Of a stretch of DNA of 64,000 nucleotides, positions 1 to 9,346 are shown one piece after another. Numbering within the stretch: position 1 is the stretch's first letter; each line of letters begins with the position of its first letter. The stretch spans positions 4,278,001-4,342,000 of the forward strand of contig NZ_CP017990.1 of the NCBI RefSeq assembly GCF_002208095.1. The letters run 5' to 3'. This DNA is from Enterobacter cloacae complex sp. ECNIH7 (GTDB lineage Bacteria; Pseudomonadota; Gammaproteobacteria; Enterobacterales; Enterobacteriaceae). The translations under genes were made by a program, and so were the position numbers. Under the pieces are notes generated by a model. The model did not search any database. It was not told the DNA's origin and worked only from the letters and a program-made list of their open reading frames with translations.

Positions 1-2220
1 CAGGTTGCAGCCTGGGCGGGTCATGATAACGAGGTTATTCAGGTCTGGCAGCGTTACGGCATTTATATGCCGCTGCCCGCCCGCGGCGTTGCTGCCGTCG
101 CGCAGTCCAGGCGAAATCAAAAAGCGTGGCAGCCGGCCCTGGCGCTCTGGAAAGAGGCGCATAGCCTTGCGCCGGATAACGATGATTATCGTATCGGCTA
201 TATTAAAACCCTGGCCGATGCCCGCATGGATACGCTTGCCCTGCAGGAAGCCCGACGGCTGGTAGCGGAAAATCCCTCTCAGGCGCATCTCCAGACGCTC
301 TCGTATGTCTGGTTACGCCAGGAAAAAAGCTGGGATCGGCTGCTGGCAGACACCCGCGCGCTGAATGTCGCACCTGAGAATAAAGCGCTCCTCAGCGAGC
401 TGATCGACGCGCTAACGGATAGCCGGGTGAACACTCCCGCGCTCCAGCTTTCACAAAGCGTGACGCTGTCTCCCGCGGAGCGTCGTCGTCTTGAGCGTAA
501 TGCCGCTGCAGAACGGGTTCGCCTTGCCGATGTGCCTGGCAGAACAGAAAAGGAGCGCCTGCAGCTTGCGCAATCCACGCTGAATCGTTACGACGCTCTG
601 CTTGCTCGCTGGCAAAAAGAGCCGCAGGCGGCGGAAGACGTCGTCCTTGCTCGTATCGACAGGCTTGGCGCGCTGTACGCCCATGCTGATTACCCACGGG
701 TGATTAGCGAATATCAGGATCTTACGGCAGCCCAGCATCCGGTGCCGGGCTGGGCAATCGGCTGGGTCATCTCCGCGTATCTGCAGGAGCAAAACGCTGC
801 CGCCGCCTTCTCGCTTCTGCAACGCTATCCGCAATACGCTTCCGACCCGCAGGACGAGGAGCACGCGCTTTTCTACGCCTGGCTGGATACGGGACAGTAT
901 CAGTCCGCCCGCCAGTACGTAGAGCGCCAGACCCGCAACGTCCCGTGGACCCGCTACGATTTCGGCTCCCCAACCCCTCAGCCGAACGATCGATGGCTTA
1001 CCGGACAGTCGCTCCGCTTTAACTATTTGCTGGCGACGAATGCCCTGCCGGAAGCCGAAAAGCTGGCGCACCGTCTGGCGACAACGGCGCCGGGCAATCA
1101 GGGATTACAGATTGACTACGCCACCCTGCTTCAGGCGCGGGGCCTGCCGCGCGCGGCCGAGCAAAAGCTGAAAAAAGCGGAGGCGCTGGAGCCGTCCAAC
1201 ACAGAGCTAGAGCAACAGCAGGCTTACGTCGCGATGGATCTGCAGGAGTGGCGACAGATGGATTTACTGGCCGACGACGTGCTGGCTCGCGCGCCCGCCG
1301 ACCGCAGCGCCAGGCGTCTCGACAGGCTCAGAACGGTCCACCACATGTCCGAACTGCGCCTCAACGCGAGCAAGGGTTTGCACTCCGATAGCCCCGTCAG
1401 CGGGACACACGACCTGAGCTGGGACGCCACGCTCTATGGCCCACCCGTAGCGGACAGCTGGCGGCTGTTTGCAGGCACCCGCTACGCGCAGAGTAATTTC
1501 GATGAGGGCAAAGGCACCAGCCGTCACCTTTTGGGCGGCGTCGAATGGCGGCCACGCGACCTCCAGCTCGAAGCCGAGCTTTCCAGCAACCGCTATCACG
1601 GCGAAAACAAGCCGGGCGCTCGCCTCGCAACAACATACTTTGTGACCGATAGCTGGCAGGTCAGCGGCAGCCTGGAACGCCTGTCGCGCACCACGCCCCT
1701 TCGGGCGTTACGCAACGGAATTAGCGCCAACCGGGGTGAAGGCGGAGTGCGCTGGTATCAAAACGAGCGGCGTGAGTACCAGTTCAGCGCCGCCCTCAGC
1801 CGCTTCGCCGACCATAACCGTCGCCAGGAATACACCCTCACGGGCAAGGAGCGTCTCTGGCAGACCCCTTCCCTGACGCTGGATCTCGAACCGGGGATCG
1901 CCGCCAGTAAAAACAGCCTGCGCGACACGCTCTACTACAACCCGGCGCGGGATCTGTCCGTGACGGCTGCCCTGTCCGTTGACCATGAGATGGTCCGCCA
2001 TTACGACACCCTCTGGAGCCAGCAGTTTGTGGCGGGAGGCGGCAGCTACTGGCAGAAAAATCAGTCCGCTGGCGCCATCGCCCTGCTGGGTTACGGACAG
2101 CGCGTCCAGTGGAACAACGTCATTGATACCGGCGTGATGCTGAACTGGGATAAACGCCCTTACGACGGCAAACGCGAGAGCAATCTCTCCGTCACGTTTG
2201 ACGCGACTTTACGCTTTTAA
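1..2220 (+). CDS. pgaA: PgaA, outer-membrane PNAG export porin (5' end outside window)
   Basis: PgaA exports poly-beta-1,6-N-acetyl-D-glucosamine (PNAG) across the outer membrane. The reading frame is open from base 1, so the start lies upstream and about 739 residues are visible. The N-terminal two thirds is helical and TPR-like, with repeated A/L-rich helices. The last 280 or so residues look like a beta-barrel and end in a terminal phenylalanine (TLRF), as outer-membrane barrels do. It is followed by pgaB after 2 nt, which fits a pgaABCD operon. The family is about 800 residues, so only the signal peptide and first TPRs are missing. The assignment rests on family resemblance plus the complete operon behind it. 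Confidence 0.93.
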   Translation, partial: QVAAWAGHDNEVIQVWQRYGIYMPLPARGVAAVAQSRRNQKAWQPALALWKEAHSLAPDNDDYRIGYIKTLADARMDTLALQEARRLVAENPSQAHLQTLSYVWLRQEKSWDRLLADTRALNVAPENKALLSELIDALTDSRVNTPALQLSQSVTLSPAERRRLERNAAAERVRLADVPGRTEKERLQLAQSTLNRYDALLARWQKEPQAAEDVVLARIDRLGALYAHADYPRVISEYQDLTAAQHPVPGWAIGWVISAYLQEQNAAAAFSLLQRYPQYASDPQDEEHALFYAWLDTGQYQSARQYVERQTRNVPWTRYDFGSPTPQPNDRWLTGQSLRFNYLLATNALPEAEKLAHRLATTAPGNQGLQIDYATLLQARGLPRAAEQKLKKAEALEPSNTELEQQQAYVAMDLQEWRQMDLLADDVLARAPADRSARRLDRLRTVHHMSELRLNASKGLHSDSPVSGTHDLSWDATLYGPPVADSWRLFAGTRYAQSNFDEGKGTSRHLLGGVEWRPRDLQLEAELSSNRYHGENKPGARLATTYFVTDSWQVSGSLERLSRTTPLRALRNGISANRGEGGVRWYQNERREYQFSAALSRFADHNRRQEYTLTGKERLWQTPSLTLDLEPGIAASKNSLRDTLYYNPARDLSVTAALSVDHEMVRHYDTLWSQQFVAGGGSYWQKNQSAGAIALLGYGQRVQWNNVIDTGVMLNWDKRPYDGKRESNLSVTFDATLRF

Positions 2221-2222
2221 GG

Positions 2223-4166
2223 ATGAATATGCTGAACACACGTTTTTCCGTGAGCCTGATACTCCTCGGCTGGCTCTGCCTCAGCGCGAGCGTCTGCGCG
2301 CAGGCGATCTCGTTCATTGCGCCCAAAGATCGGCCGCAGCTGGAGGCGAGTAAACCCTGGCCGGAGAACCAGTTTCTGGTCCTGGCCTACCACGACGTTG
2401 AAGACGATGCCGCCGATCAGCGCTATCTCTCCGTTCGCACCAGCGCGTTAAACGAGCAAATAAGCTGGCTTCTGCACAACGGCTACCACGCCATCAGCGT
2501 GCAGGACATTCTTGACGCGCATGACGGGAAAAAAACGCTGCCGCCAAAAGCCGTTCTGCTCAGCTTTGACGACGGCTACAGCAGCTTTTACACCCGCGTC
2601 TGGCCGCTGCTTCAGGCGTGGAACGTTCCTGCGCTGTGGGCGCCGGTGGGCAGCTGGGTGGATACGCCGGCAAATCAAAAAGTTAACTTCGGCGGCCTGA
2701 TGACGCCCCGGGATCGCTTCGCGACGTGGGACATGGTGCGCGAGCTCAGCCGGTCCCCGCTGATTGAGATCGGATCGCACACCTGGGCCTCGCATTACGG
2801 TATTCCGGCCAACCCGCAGGGCAGCCGCGAGCCGGCGATCGCCAATCGCTTTTATGACAAAGCGACGGGCCGCTATGAAACCGACCAGCAGTTCAGCCAG
2901 CGGATCGGCGATGACGTTCGTAAAGTGACTGAAAAAATCACGCAGGTGACGGGCAAAGCGCCGCGCGCCTGGGTCTGGCCCTACGGCGCCGCCAGCGGTA
3001 CGTCGCTCGCTATCGCCAGACAGCAGGGTTACCGGCTGGCCTTCACCCTTGAGGACGGGCTGGGGAACGTGCAGGATCTGGGCAATATCCCCCGCCTGCT
3101 GATCGCCGGGAATCCCTCGCTCAAGGCGTTTGCCAGCACGGTCAGCCAGGTTCAGGAGCGCGATCCCGTGCGCGTCATGCACGTCGATCTCGACTACGTT
3201 TACGATCCCGATCCTGCCCAGCAGACCCAAAACATCAACAGGCTGATCCAGCGGGTCTATGACATGAAGATCAGCCATGTTTTCCTGCAGGCGTTTGCCG
3301 ACCCGCAGGGCGACGGCAGGATCAAGGCGCTCTATTTCCCCAACCGTCGTCTGCCGGTCCGGGCAGATCTTTTTAATTTTGTCTCCTGGCAGCTGCAAAC
3401 CCGCGCGGGCGTGAAAGTCTTCGCGTGGATGCCGGTGCTCTCGTTCGATCTCGATCCTTCCCTGCCGCGCGTGCAGCGTCGGGATCGTCAAACCGGCGAG
3501 CTGCGCGAAGCCACCGAGCCCTATATCCGGCTCTCCCCGTGGGACCCGCAGGTGCGCCAGCAGGTGACGGACATCTATGAAGATCTGGCCCGCTATGCCA
3601 GCTTCAACGGGATTTTGTTCCATGACGATGCGGCGCTGACGGACGTGGACGATGCCGGTCAGAACACCACACGTCAGAAAAGCCAGACGCTTATCGGGTT
3701 TACCCACGCCCTGAGCCTGGCGGTGAAGCATATCCGTGGCCCGCAGATAAAAACCGCGCGCAATATGTTCGCCTTACCCATTCTGCAGCCCGAAAGCGAA
3801 GCGTGGTTCGCGCAGAATCTTGATGATTTTCTGGCGGAGTATGACTGGACGGTGCCGATGGCCATGCCGCTGATGGAGTCCGTCCCGGCAGACGAGAGCG
3901 ATGCCTGGCTGACGCGTCTGGTTAAAGCGGTCGCCGCACGCCCCGGCGCGCTCGATAAAACGATTTTCGAGCTGCAGGCCAGGGACTGGGACCAGAAACC
4001 GCAGCGCGCCGTTGCCGATAGCCAGCTTGCGCAGTGGATGCGCGTGCTCCAGCTGAACGGCGTCAAAAACTACGGTTACTACCCCGACGACTTCCTCAAC
4101 AACCAACCTGATATCTCGCGCATCAGGCCTGAATTTTCTTCGTACTGGTACCCTGACAATGACTGA
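2223..4166 (+). CDS. pgaB: PgaB, periplasmic PNAG N-deacetylase / hydrolase
   Basis: PgaB partly de-N-acetylates PNAG so that it can leave through PgaA. The N-terminal polysaccharide-deacetylase (CE4-like) domain shows YHDVED (56-61), SFDDG (114-118, the D116/D117 metal and catalytic pair) and SHTWASH (185-191, metal-binding His). The C-terminal half carries the GH153-like region with HIDLDYVYD-type (here HVDLDYVYD) and GILFHDDA motifs. Length is 647 residues against about 672 in E. coli. The E. coli protein is a lipoprotein with a clear LTAC lipobox. Here the signal region reads LSASVCAQA, which lacks a good lipobox and looks more like a signal peptidase I site. The stop overlaps the pgaC start by 8 nt. 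Confidence 0.95.
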   Translation: MNMLNTRFSVSLILLGWLCLSASVCAQAISFIAPKDRPQLEASKPWPENQFLVLAYHDVEDDAADQRYLSVRTSALNEQISWLLHNGYHAISVQDILDAHDGKKTLPPKAVLLSFDDGYSSFYTRVWPLLQAWNVPALWAPVGSWVDTPANQKVNFGGLMTPRDRFATWDMVRELSRSPLIEIGSHTWASHYGIPANPQGSREPAIANRFYDKATGRYETDQQFSQRIGDDVRKVTEKITQVTGKAPRAWVWPYGAASGTSLAIARQQGYRLAFTLEDGLGNVQDLGNIPRLLIAGNPSLKAFASTVSQVQERDPVRVMHVDLDYVYDPDPAQQTQNINRLIQRVYDMKISHVFLQAFADPQGDGRIKALYFPNRRLPVRADLFNFVSWQLQTRAGVKVFAWMPVLSFDLDPSLPRVQRRDRQTGELREATEPYIRLSPWDPQVRQQVTDIYEDLARYASFNGILFHDDAALTDVDDAGQNTTRQKSQTLIGFTHALSLAVKHIRGPQIKTARNMFALPILQPESEAWFAQNLDDFLAEYDWTVPMAMPLMESVPADESDAWLTRLVKAVAARPGALDKTIFELQARDWDQKPQRAVADSQLAQWMRVLQLNGVKNYGYYPDDFLNNQPDISRIRPEFSSYWYPDND

Positions 4167-5487
4167 TCGCATTATCGCCTTCTCTATTTTATGTCTGGTA
4201 TTCGGGTTGCCGTTAGGCGTGGCCGCCCTCTTTACCGGCGAACTGATTCTGGATTTTGTGTTCTTCTGGCCGCTGTTTATGTCGGTGCTCTGGATAACCG
4301 GCGGCCTCTATTTCTGGTATCAGCTTGAACGCCACTGGTCGTGGGATAAAGACACGCCCGCCCCGACGCTCGCGGGTGAGCCGCTCATCTCCATTCTTAT
4401 CCCCTGCTTCAACGAGGGACGAAATGCCCGGGAGACCATTAGCGCCGCGCTGGATCAGCGGTATGAAAATATAGAAGTTATTGCCATCAACGACGGATCT
4501 TCTGACAACACCGCGCAGGTGCTGCAGGAGCTGGCGCAGGAACAGCCGCGTCTGCGGGTGATTAACCTCGCGGAAAACCAGGGGAAAGCGCTGGCGCTCA
4601 AGGCCGGAGCCGCGGCGGCGCGGGGCGATCTGCTGGTCTGCATTGACGGCGACGCCCTGCTCGATCGCGATACGGCCGCGTATCTGGTGGCCCCGCTGAT
4701 TCAGTACCCCCATGTCGGGGCGGTTACCGGCAATCCGCGCATTCGCACGCGCTCCACGCTGATTGGCCGCATTCAGGTGGGCGAGTTCTCTTCCATTATT
4801 GGGCTCATCAAGCGGACGCAGCGGATCTATGGCCGGGTCTTTACCGTCTCCGGCGTCATCGCCGCATTTCGCCGACAGGCGCTGGCAGACGTCGGGTACT
4901 GGAGCCCGGACATGATCACCGAAGACATCGACATCAGCTGGAAGCTACAGCTGCGCCACTGGGATATCTTTTTTGAGCCGCGGGCGCTGTGCTGGATCCT
5001 GATGCCGGAGACGCTGAGGGGCCTGTGGAAACAGCGCCTGCGCTGGGCCCAGGGGGGCGCGGAGGTGTTTCTGGTCAACCTGCGCAGGATTGTGCGCTGG
5101 GAGCATCACCGCATGTGGCCACTGTTTCTGGAGTACGCCCTGTCAACGCTGTGGGCCTTCGCGTATGCGATGACGGTGCTGCTGTTCCTCCTCAGCCATG
5201 TCGCGCCTGTTCCCGCCAGGCTGACCGTGGAGAGCCTTTTTCCACCGGAGTTTACCGGGCTGCTGCTGGGCGTGATGTGCCTGCTGCAGTTCCTGGTCAG
5301 CTTGTACATCGAGCGGCGCTATGAACGAAAAGTGGCCAGCTCGCTTTTCTGGGTGATCTGGTTCCCGATGGTGTACTGGATGATTGGCCTGTTCACCACC
5401 CTCGTCGCATTTCCAAAAGTCATGCTTAAACGCCAGCGCGCCCGCGCGCGCTGGATCAGTCCGGACCGGGGAAAAGGGAGCATTTAA
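4159..5487 (+). CDS. pgaC: PgaC, PNAG synthase glycosyltransferase (GT2)
   Basis: This processive family-2 glycosyltransferase polymerises UDP-GlcNAc into PNAG at the inner membrane with PgaD. All GT2 signatures are present: NDGSSD (111-116), the DGD/DXD motif (163-165), TED (254-256, catalytic base) and QRLRW (292-296, QxxRW). Hydrophobic membrane segments lie at about residues 7-55 and in several stretches after residue 320. Length is 442 residues against 441 in E. coli. The start overlaps the end of pgaB by 8 nt, which suggests translational coupling. Confidence 0.96.
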   Translation: MTDRIIAFSILCLVFGLPLGVAALFTGELILDFVFFWPLFMSVLWITGGLYFWYQLERHWSWDKDTPAPTLAGEPLISILIPCFNEGRNARETISAALDQRYENIEVIAINDGSSDNTAQVLQELAQEQPRLRVINLAENQGKALALKAGAAAARGDLLVCIDGDALLDRDTAAYLVAPLIQYPHVGAVTGNPRIRTRSTLIGRIQVGEFSSIIGLIKRTQRIYGRVFTVSGVIAAFRRQALADVGYWSPDMITEDIDISWKLQLRHWDIFFEPRALCWILMPETLRGLWKQRLRWAQGGAEVFLVNLRRIVRWEHHRMWPLFLEYALSTLWAFAYAMTVLLFLLSHVAPVPARLTVESLFPPEFTGLLLGVMCLLQFLVSLYIERRYERKVASSLFWVIWFPMVYWMIGLFTTLVAFPKVMLKRQRARARWISPDRGKGSI

Positions 5488-5921
5488 TGAACGAAAATAC
5501 CTTAATTTTGACCGAGCATCGGCTCTTGCCGCGTCTTTTCGATGCCGCGCTGACGCTGGTGGCATGGGGAGGATTTCTGTTTTTCCTGTATGCCCGGCTG
5601 TGGATGCAGCTAACCGATGAGAGCGACCACCGCTGGAGCGTGATTATCGCGTCCTTTAATACGGTGTTGCTCTACCTGCTGTTCGCCGCGCTCAACGGCT
5701 GGCTGCTGATTTTGTGGTATCAGTACAACCGCCGCCGCGCCCATGTGAGGCGGCGTCAGCCAGGCTATTTTCACCAGGAGGAGCTGGCCCGCAGCTTTAA
5801 TGTTTCACCGCAGATTATCTCCGAGATGAGCCAGTACAACCTGCTGACGGTGTATCACGATCAGATTGGCCGCATCATCGATCTGAAGATCAGCGAGCAG
5901 CAGGAAGAGGAAGAGCAGTAA
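5487..5921 (+). CDS. pgaD: PgaD, PNAG synthase auxiliary membrane subunit
   Basis: PgaD is a small inner-membrane protein that partners PgaC. In E. coli the pair form the c-di-GMP-responsive synthase. This 144-residue protein has two hydrophobic segments (about 20-42 and 56-78), a basic loop (NRRRAHVRRRQ) and an acidic tail (EEEEQ). Its ATG overlaps the pgaC stop by one base (TAATG). It is the last gene of the operon and is followed by a hairpin. Confidence 0.92.
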   Translation: MNENTLILTEHRLLPRLFDAALTLVAWGGFLFFLYARLWMQLTDESDHRWSVIIASFNTVLLYLLFAALNGWLLILWYQYNRRRAHVRRRQPGYFHQEELARSFNVSPQIISEMSQYNLLTVYHDQIGRIIDLKISEQQEEEEQ

Positions 5922-5930
5922 CGTAAAGCC

Positions 5931-5950
5931 CCCGCAGGAGACCCTGCGGG
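5931..5950 (+). terminator. Hairpin after pgaABCD
   Basis: An 8-bp perfect stem (CCCGCAGG / CCTGCGGG) with a 4-nt loop starts 9 nt after the pgaD stop. A T-rich stretch follows only some 20 nt later, so termination may be partial. Confidence 0.6.
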
Positions 5951-6392
5951 CTGAGGGATCCACCGTATTTTTTAAGCAGAAGCAATAACCTTGTTTCAGA
6001 ACGACTAAAGGCTTTCAGCGATGCCCTGGTCCGGCTGTAAATCGCTGAGGCGTTTGCCTTCCGGCCGGGGCGAGGCGCAGGGATGCGCCGAGAGGGCGGG
6101 CTTTACAGGAACGTTACCTCCGCCCGTACCCGACAAGCCGGAAGGAATAAGCCGAGGGCACCGCGAAGCGGCGATTTACCGCCGGGAGCCCGGGTCGCCA
6201 GGGTGGTGGCGACTGAGCCACCCTGGCACGTTCACAGGCCATGTCGTTAAAGAGTAGCCAGGAACATAAAGTGAACGGAATGACCACCAGAGCCGTATGT
6301 TCCCCCTCACCCCAGCCCTCTCCCTCAAGGGAGAGGGGGCAGTCCGTGCAGGCATTATTTTGTAGGCAATCCTCAGCCCTGCGGGGGGATTT
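5951..6392. repeat. Gene-free structured intergenic region between pgaD and gsp
   Basis: I see no convincing gene here; short open frames lack ribosome sites. Several inverted repeats are present: a 10-bp stem at 6197-6206 / 6218-6227 (GCCAGGGTGG / CCACCCTGGC) and a short GGCGCA..TGCGCC palindrome near 6072-6087. At 6303-6340 a C-rich tract beginning CCCTCACC leads into the palindrome CTCTCCCTC AA GGGAGAG. That tract resembles intergenic repeats common in Enterobacter genomes and recurs in related form at 19373-19466. The block lies between the 3' ends of the convergent pgaD and gsp genes. Confidence 0.5.
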
Positions 6393-8258
6393 TTATAGCG
6401 AGTCCTTCACCACAATCAGCGGCTCGATATCGCTCTCTTTCTTCACCACCAGCGAGTCATCGCCGCGCAGACAGGTGCCGCCGTAGTTCCCGCCCACGGT
6501 GAAGGTGCAGACCTGTATGTACTTACCGTCGACATTCGGCAGGCACCACAGCTGCTGGTAGATGTTCTTGCGGTCAACAAACTTGCCGCTGGATTTATCC
6601 AGCAGCTCGTCCTGGGCGCTGATGAGATCGATATTGCTGCCGCAGCGGCCAGCAATCGGCTTGACGGCATAGCCGGTCTGCTTCAGCAGCTCGTTAACCT
6701 CAAAATCGGTGTCGAGCAGGTAACGGTGGTTCGGGAACAGCTGCCACAGAACCGGGAGAATCGCCTTGTTGCCGGGAATCACGGTCCACAGCGGTTCGAA
6801 GACCAGCACCTCCGGGCGCAGCAGGACGTCAATCAGGCGCACCTCGCCCTCGGGATGCCCGGTGCGGATCGGCACGGCGGCATATTCGGTTTCGCTCACC
6901 TCGCGGATCTGCTCAATCGCCGTTTCCCACGCCCAGGTTTTCCACACGCAGTTGACGTGGCGGCCTTCGTCGTCGATCAGCTGTCCGGCGGCATCCCAGC
7001 TGAGCGCCTCCAGCCCGTGCAGGATTTTGGTCTCGAACCCGGCCTGCATCAGCGAACGCTGAATAAAGAGCGCGTGATAGTCCTCTTCGACATCGTTGTC
7101 CTGCATGATGTGGACGAACGGCAGCGCGTGGCTGTGCTTCCACGCCCCGGTCAGCTCTTCCAGCAGCCCTTCCGCCGGGTTATGCCCGTTGCCGCGATAG
7201 CCGTTTTTCACCCACTCTTCGAGAATCAGCCCGCCCTCGGTATGGCAGGAGGCGGAGTCAGCGTTGTACTCGTAAACCTTAATGCCGCGCTCATCCATGC
7301 AGAAATCCATACGACCGGTGATCATATGGTGGCGACGCCACTGCCAGGAGAGGCGCAGGCGAGGCCAGAGGATTTTCGGGATATCGAAAAGCGCCAGCAG
7401 GCTGTCGTCTTTCAGCACCTTGTCCGTCGCGTGCAGGTACATCAGGTGCAGTTCGTTGGTGGCCTTGATCAGCTCCTGCTCGGCGCTTTCGGTAATGGTG
7501 AAGTACTGGCAGGGATCTTTGTTGATCACATGGCCGTTAGCGCGAATATACGCCTGCTGCAGCGCGTCATTTTCGTTAAGCCATTTTCCGTCGAACTGAC
7601 GCTTGTTTTTCAGCCGCGCGCCGCTGATTTTCAGCAGTTCGCCGTCGATTTCCGGCTGGGGAATGCTGTGTTCCGCGTCGTCGGTCTGGATCATCCAGCC
7701 GAGGATCTCCGTGTCGTTGAAGGTGTCATGGATCGTGTAACATCCGTTCTCCACGCTCAGACGCAGTTCGCGCGTCCACTGCTGCCCGAGCGGCAGCGGG
7801 GAGTGAATCACGTTCTGCTCCGCAATACGCACCCTATCGTCGAGAAGCTGGGTGATCACCGCCACGTGGCCGGTCTCGTGAAACTCGCCGCCCTTTTGCC
7901 AGATCAGCAGCGCTCCGGCGCGCGGCGCGCGTTTCGAACCATTGGCAAAGGCCTGAAGGGGCAGAATGTTATCGTTCACCACCTGACGCAAAAAGCGCAG
8001 GGAGAAGATTTCCCACGCCATGCCGACGTCGGTAAACACAAAGCCATAGTTGAGAAACAGGAAACGGCGGGCAAACTCAACGCACTGCCACTTGTGGCCC
8101 ATGTATTCGTTGCCGATATAGCTGCGAAAATCCGCGTCCTGCGGGTAGCTGCGCGGGTCCAGACTGCCGTAATTTGAAGAGTAAATCGCCACGCCACCGG
8201 GCGCATAGCCTAACAATGTCCCGAATGGCGCATCACTGCTTAACTTTCCTTTACGCAT
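6393..8258 (-). CDS. gsp: Bifunctional glutathionylspermidine synthetase/amidase
   Basis: Gsp makes glutathionylspermidine from glutathione and spermidine using ATP, and its N-terminal domain hydrolyses the product. The N-terminal CHAP-type amidase domain has the catalytic Cys59 (HKWQCVEF) and His131 (HETGHVAV). The C-terminal ATP-grasp synthetase domain includes VYEYNADSASC and the ending SLVVKKESDIEPLIVV. Length is 621 residues against 619 in E. coli. It lies next to a transporter cluster and yghU, as part of the conserved gsp-yghU neighbourhood. Confidence 0.96.
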   Translation of the reverse strand: MRKGKLSSDAPFGTLLGYAPGGVAIYSSNYGSLDPRSYPQDADFRSYIGNEYMGHKWQCVEFARRFLFLNYGFVFTDVGMAWEIFSLRFLRQVVNDNILPLQAFANGSKRAPRAGALLIWQKGGEFHETGHVAVITQLLDDRVRIAEQNVIHSPLPLGQQWTRELRLSVENGCYTIHDTFNDTEILGWMIQTDDAEHSIPQPEIDGELLKISGARLKNKRQFDGKWLNENDALQQAYIRANGHVINKDPCQYFTITESAEQELIKATNELHLMYLHATDKVLKDDSLLALFDIPKILWPRLRLSWQWRRHHMITGRMDFCMDERGIKVYEYNADSASCHTEGGLILEEWVKNGYRGNGHNPAEGLLEELTGAWKHSHALPFVHIMQDNDVEEDYHALFIQRSLMQAGFETKILHGLEALSWDAAGQLIDDEGRHVNCVWKTWAWETAIEQIREVSETEYAAVPIRTGHPEGEVRLIDVLLRPEVLVFEPLWTVIPGNKAILPVLWQLFPNHRYLLDTDFEVNELLKQTGYAVKPIAGRCGSNIDLISAQDELLDKSSGKFVDRKNIYQQLWCLPNVDGKYIQVCTFTVGGNYGGTCLRGDDSLVVKKESDIEPLIVVKDSL

Positions 8259-8368
8259 GTATCCAACCTAAAACAGGCAGGCGGCAATTTTTTATGGGTT
8301 GTCGTCGTCTGCACGTTGTAATTAACCTGACAGAGGGACATTTATCATACACCTGCGCGGCGCATTAA

Positions 8369-9346
8369 CTACATGTTAAACAGCCAGCACGCCGCAAAAT
8401 GCCCTGGCGCGATCTCCTGCATGGCAGGCTCCTGCGTCTGGCACACCGGCATGACGTGCGGGCAGCGGCTGCAGAACTTACAGCCCGGCAGCGCGGACGT
8501 GGGGCCTGGAACGTCGCCGCGCAGGGTGGCGTCTTCGAGGTTGCGGATGCGCGGATCGGGCTGGGGAACCGCCGCCAGCAGCGCGCGGGTGTAAGGGTGC
8601 GCCGGACGCTGATACAGTTCATTCGCCGGGGCCACCTCCACCAGTTTGCCAAGATACATCACCCCAATGCGGCTGGAGATATGCCGCACCATGGAGAGAT
8701 CGTGGGCGATGAACAGATAGGTTAGCCCCAGCTCCTGCTGCAGATCCTGCAGAATATTCACCACCTGCGCCTGCACCGAGACGTCCAGCGCCGAGAGCGG
8801 CTCATCGCACAGCACAAATTCAGGATGCACGGACAACGCGCGGGCAATACTGATGCGCTGACGCTGCCCGCCGCTGAACTCATGCGGGAACCGTTCAAGG
8901 TGCTCGTGCTTCAGCCCCACCCTGTAGAGCAGCGTTTCCGTCCGTTCCCGCTGTTCTTCGCGGCTGTAGCCGTGGATCTGCATCGGTTCGGCCACCAGCT
9001 GTCGCACCGTCATGCCGGGGTTGAGCGAGGAGTAAGGATCCTGAAAAATCGCCTGCATCCGCTTACGCAGCGGCTTGAGTTCTTTTTCGCGGGCGTGGGC
9101 AATCGCCTGCCCGGCGAAGTGGATCTCGCCTGAGGTGATATCGAACAGGCGCAGGATGGCGCGCCCGAGGGTGGATTTTCCGCAGCCGGACTCCCCCACC
9201 AGGCCAAACGTCTCGCCAGGCTGGATATCAAAGCTCACGCCGTCAACCGCCTTCACGGCCGCGCCTTTACGCAGCAAACCGCCGTTGAGCGGATAGTGTT
9301 TGCGCAGCTCGCGCACGCTCACTAATGGCGCCTGTTGTTCATTCAT
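8369..9346 (-). CDS. Peptide-type ABC transporter ATPase, OppF/DppF-like
   Basis: This is the second nucleotide-binding subunit of an Opp/Dpp-type importer. Walker A (GESGCGKST), the signature FSGGQRQR and Walker B (LCDEPLSALD) are all present. The C-terminal oligopeptide/dipeptide extension has spaced cysteines (CKFCSRCPHVMPVC), typical of the family. I place the start at the ATG at 9346 because AAGGAG lies 9 nt upstream; a longer frame exists but runs inside the preceding gene. The start overlaps the stop of the preceding ATPase in ATGAATGA. Substrate is not deducible; peptides or nickel are possible. Confidence 0.88.
   Translation of the reverse strand: MNEQQAPLVSVRELRKHYPLNGGLLRKGAAVKAVDGVSFDIQPGETFGLVGESGCGKSTLGRAILRLFDITSGEIHFAGQAIAHAREKELKPLRKRMQAIFQDPYSSLNPGMTVRQLVAEPMQIHGYSREEQRERTETLLYRVGLKHEHLERFPHEFSGGQRQRISIARALSVHPEFVLCDEPLSALDVSVQAQVVNILQDLQQELGLTYLFIAHDLSMVRHISSRIGVMYLGKLVEVAPANELYQRPAHPYTRALLAAVPQPDPRIRNLEDATLRGDVPGPTSALPGCKFCSRCPHVMPVCQTQEPAMQEIAPGHFAACWLFNM

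Noticed and set aside
6021..6257. 78-codon open frame in the pgaD-gsp gap
   Set aside because: No ribosome site, repeat-derived low-information sequence and overlapping hairpins; not reported as a gene.
6726..8177. Long open frame opposite gsp (483 codons)
   Set aside because: It is the antisense of a well-supported gene in GC-rich DNA, with histidine/arginine-rich nonsense composition.
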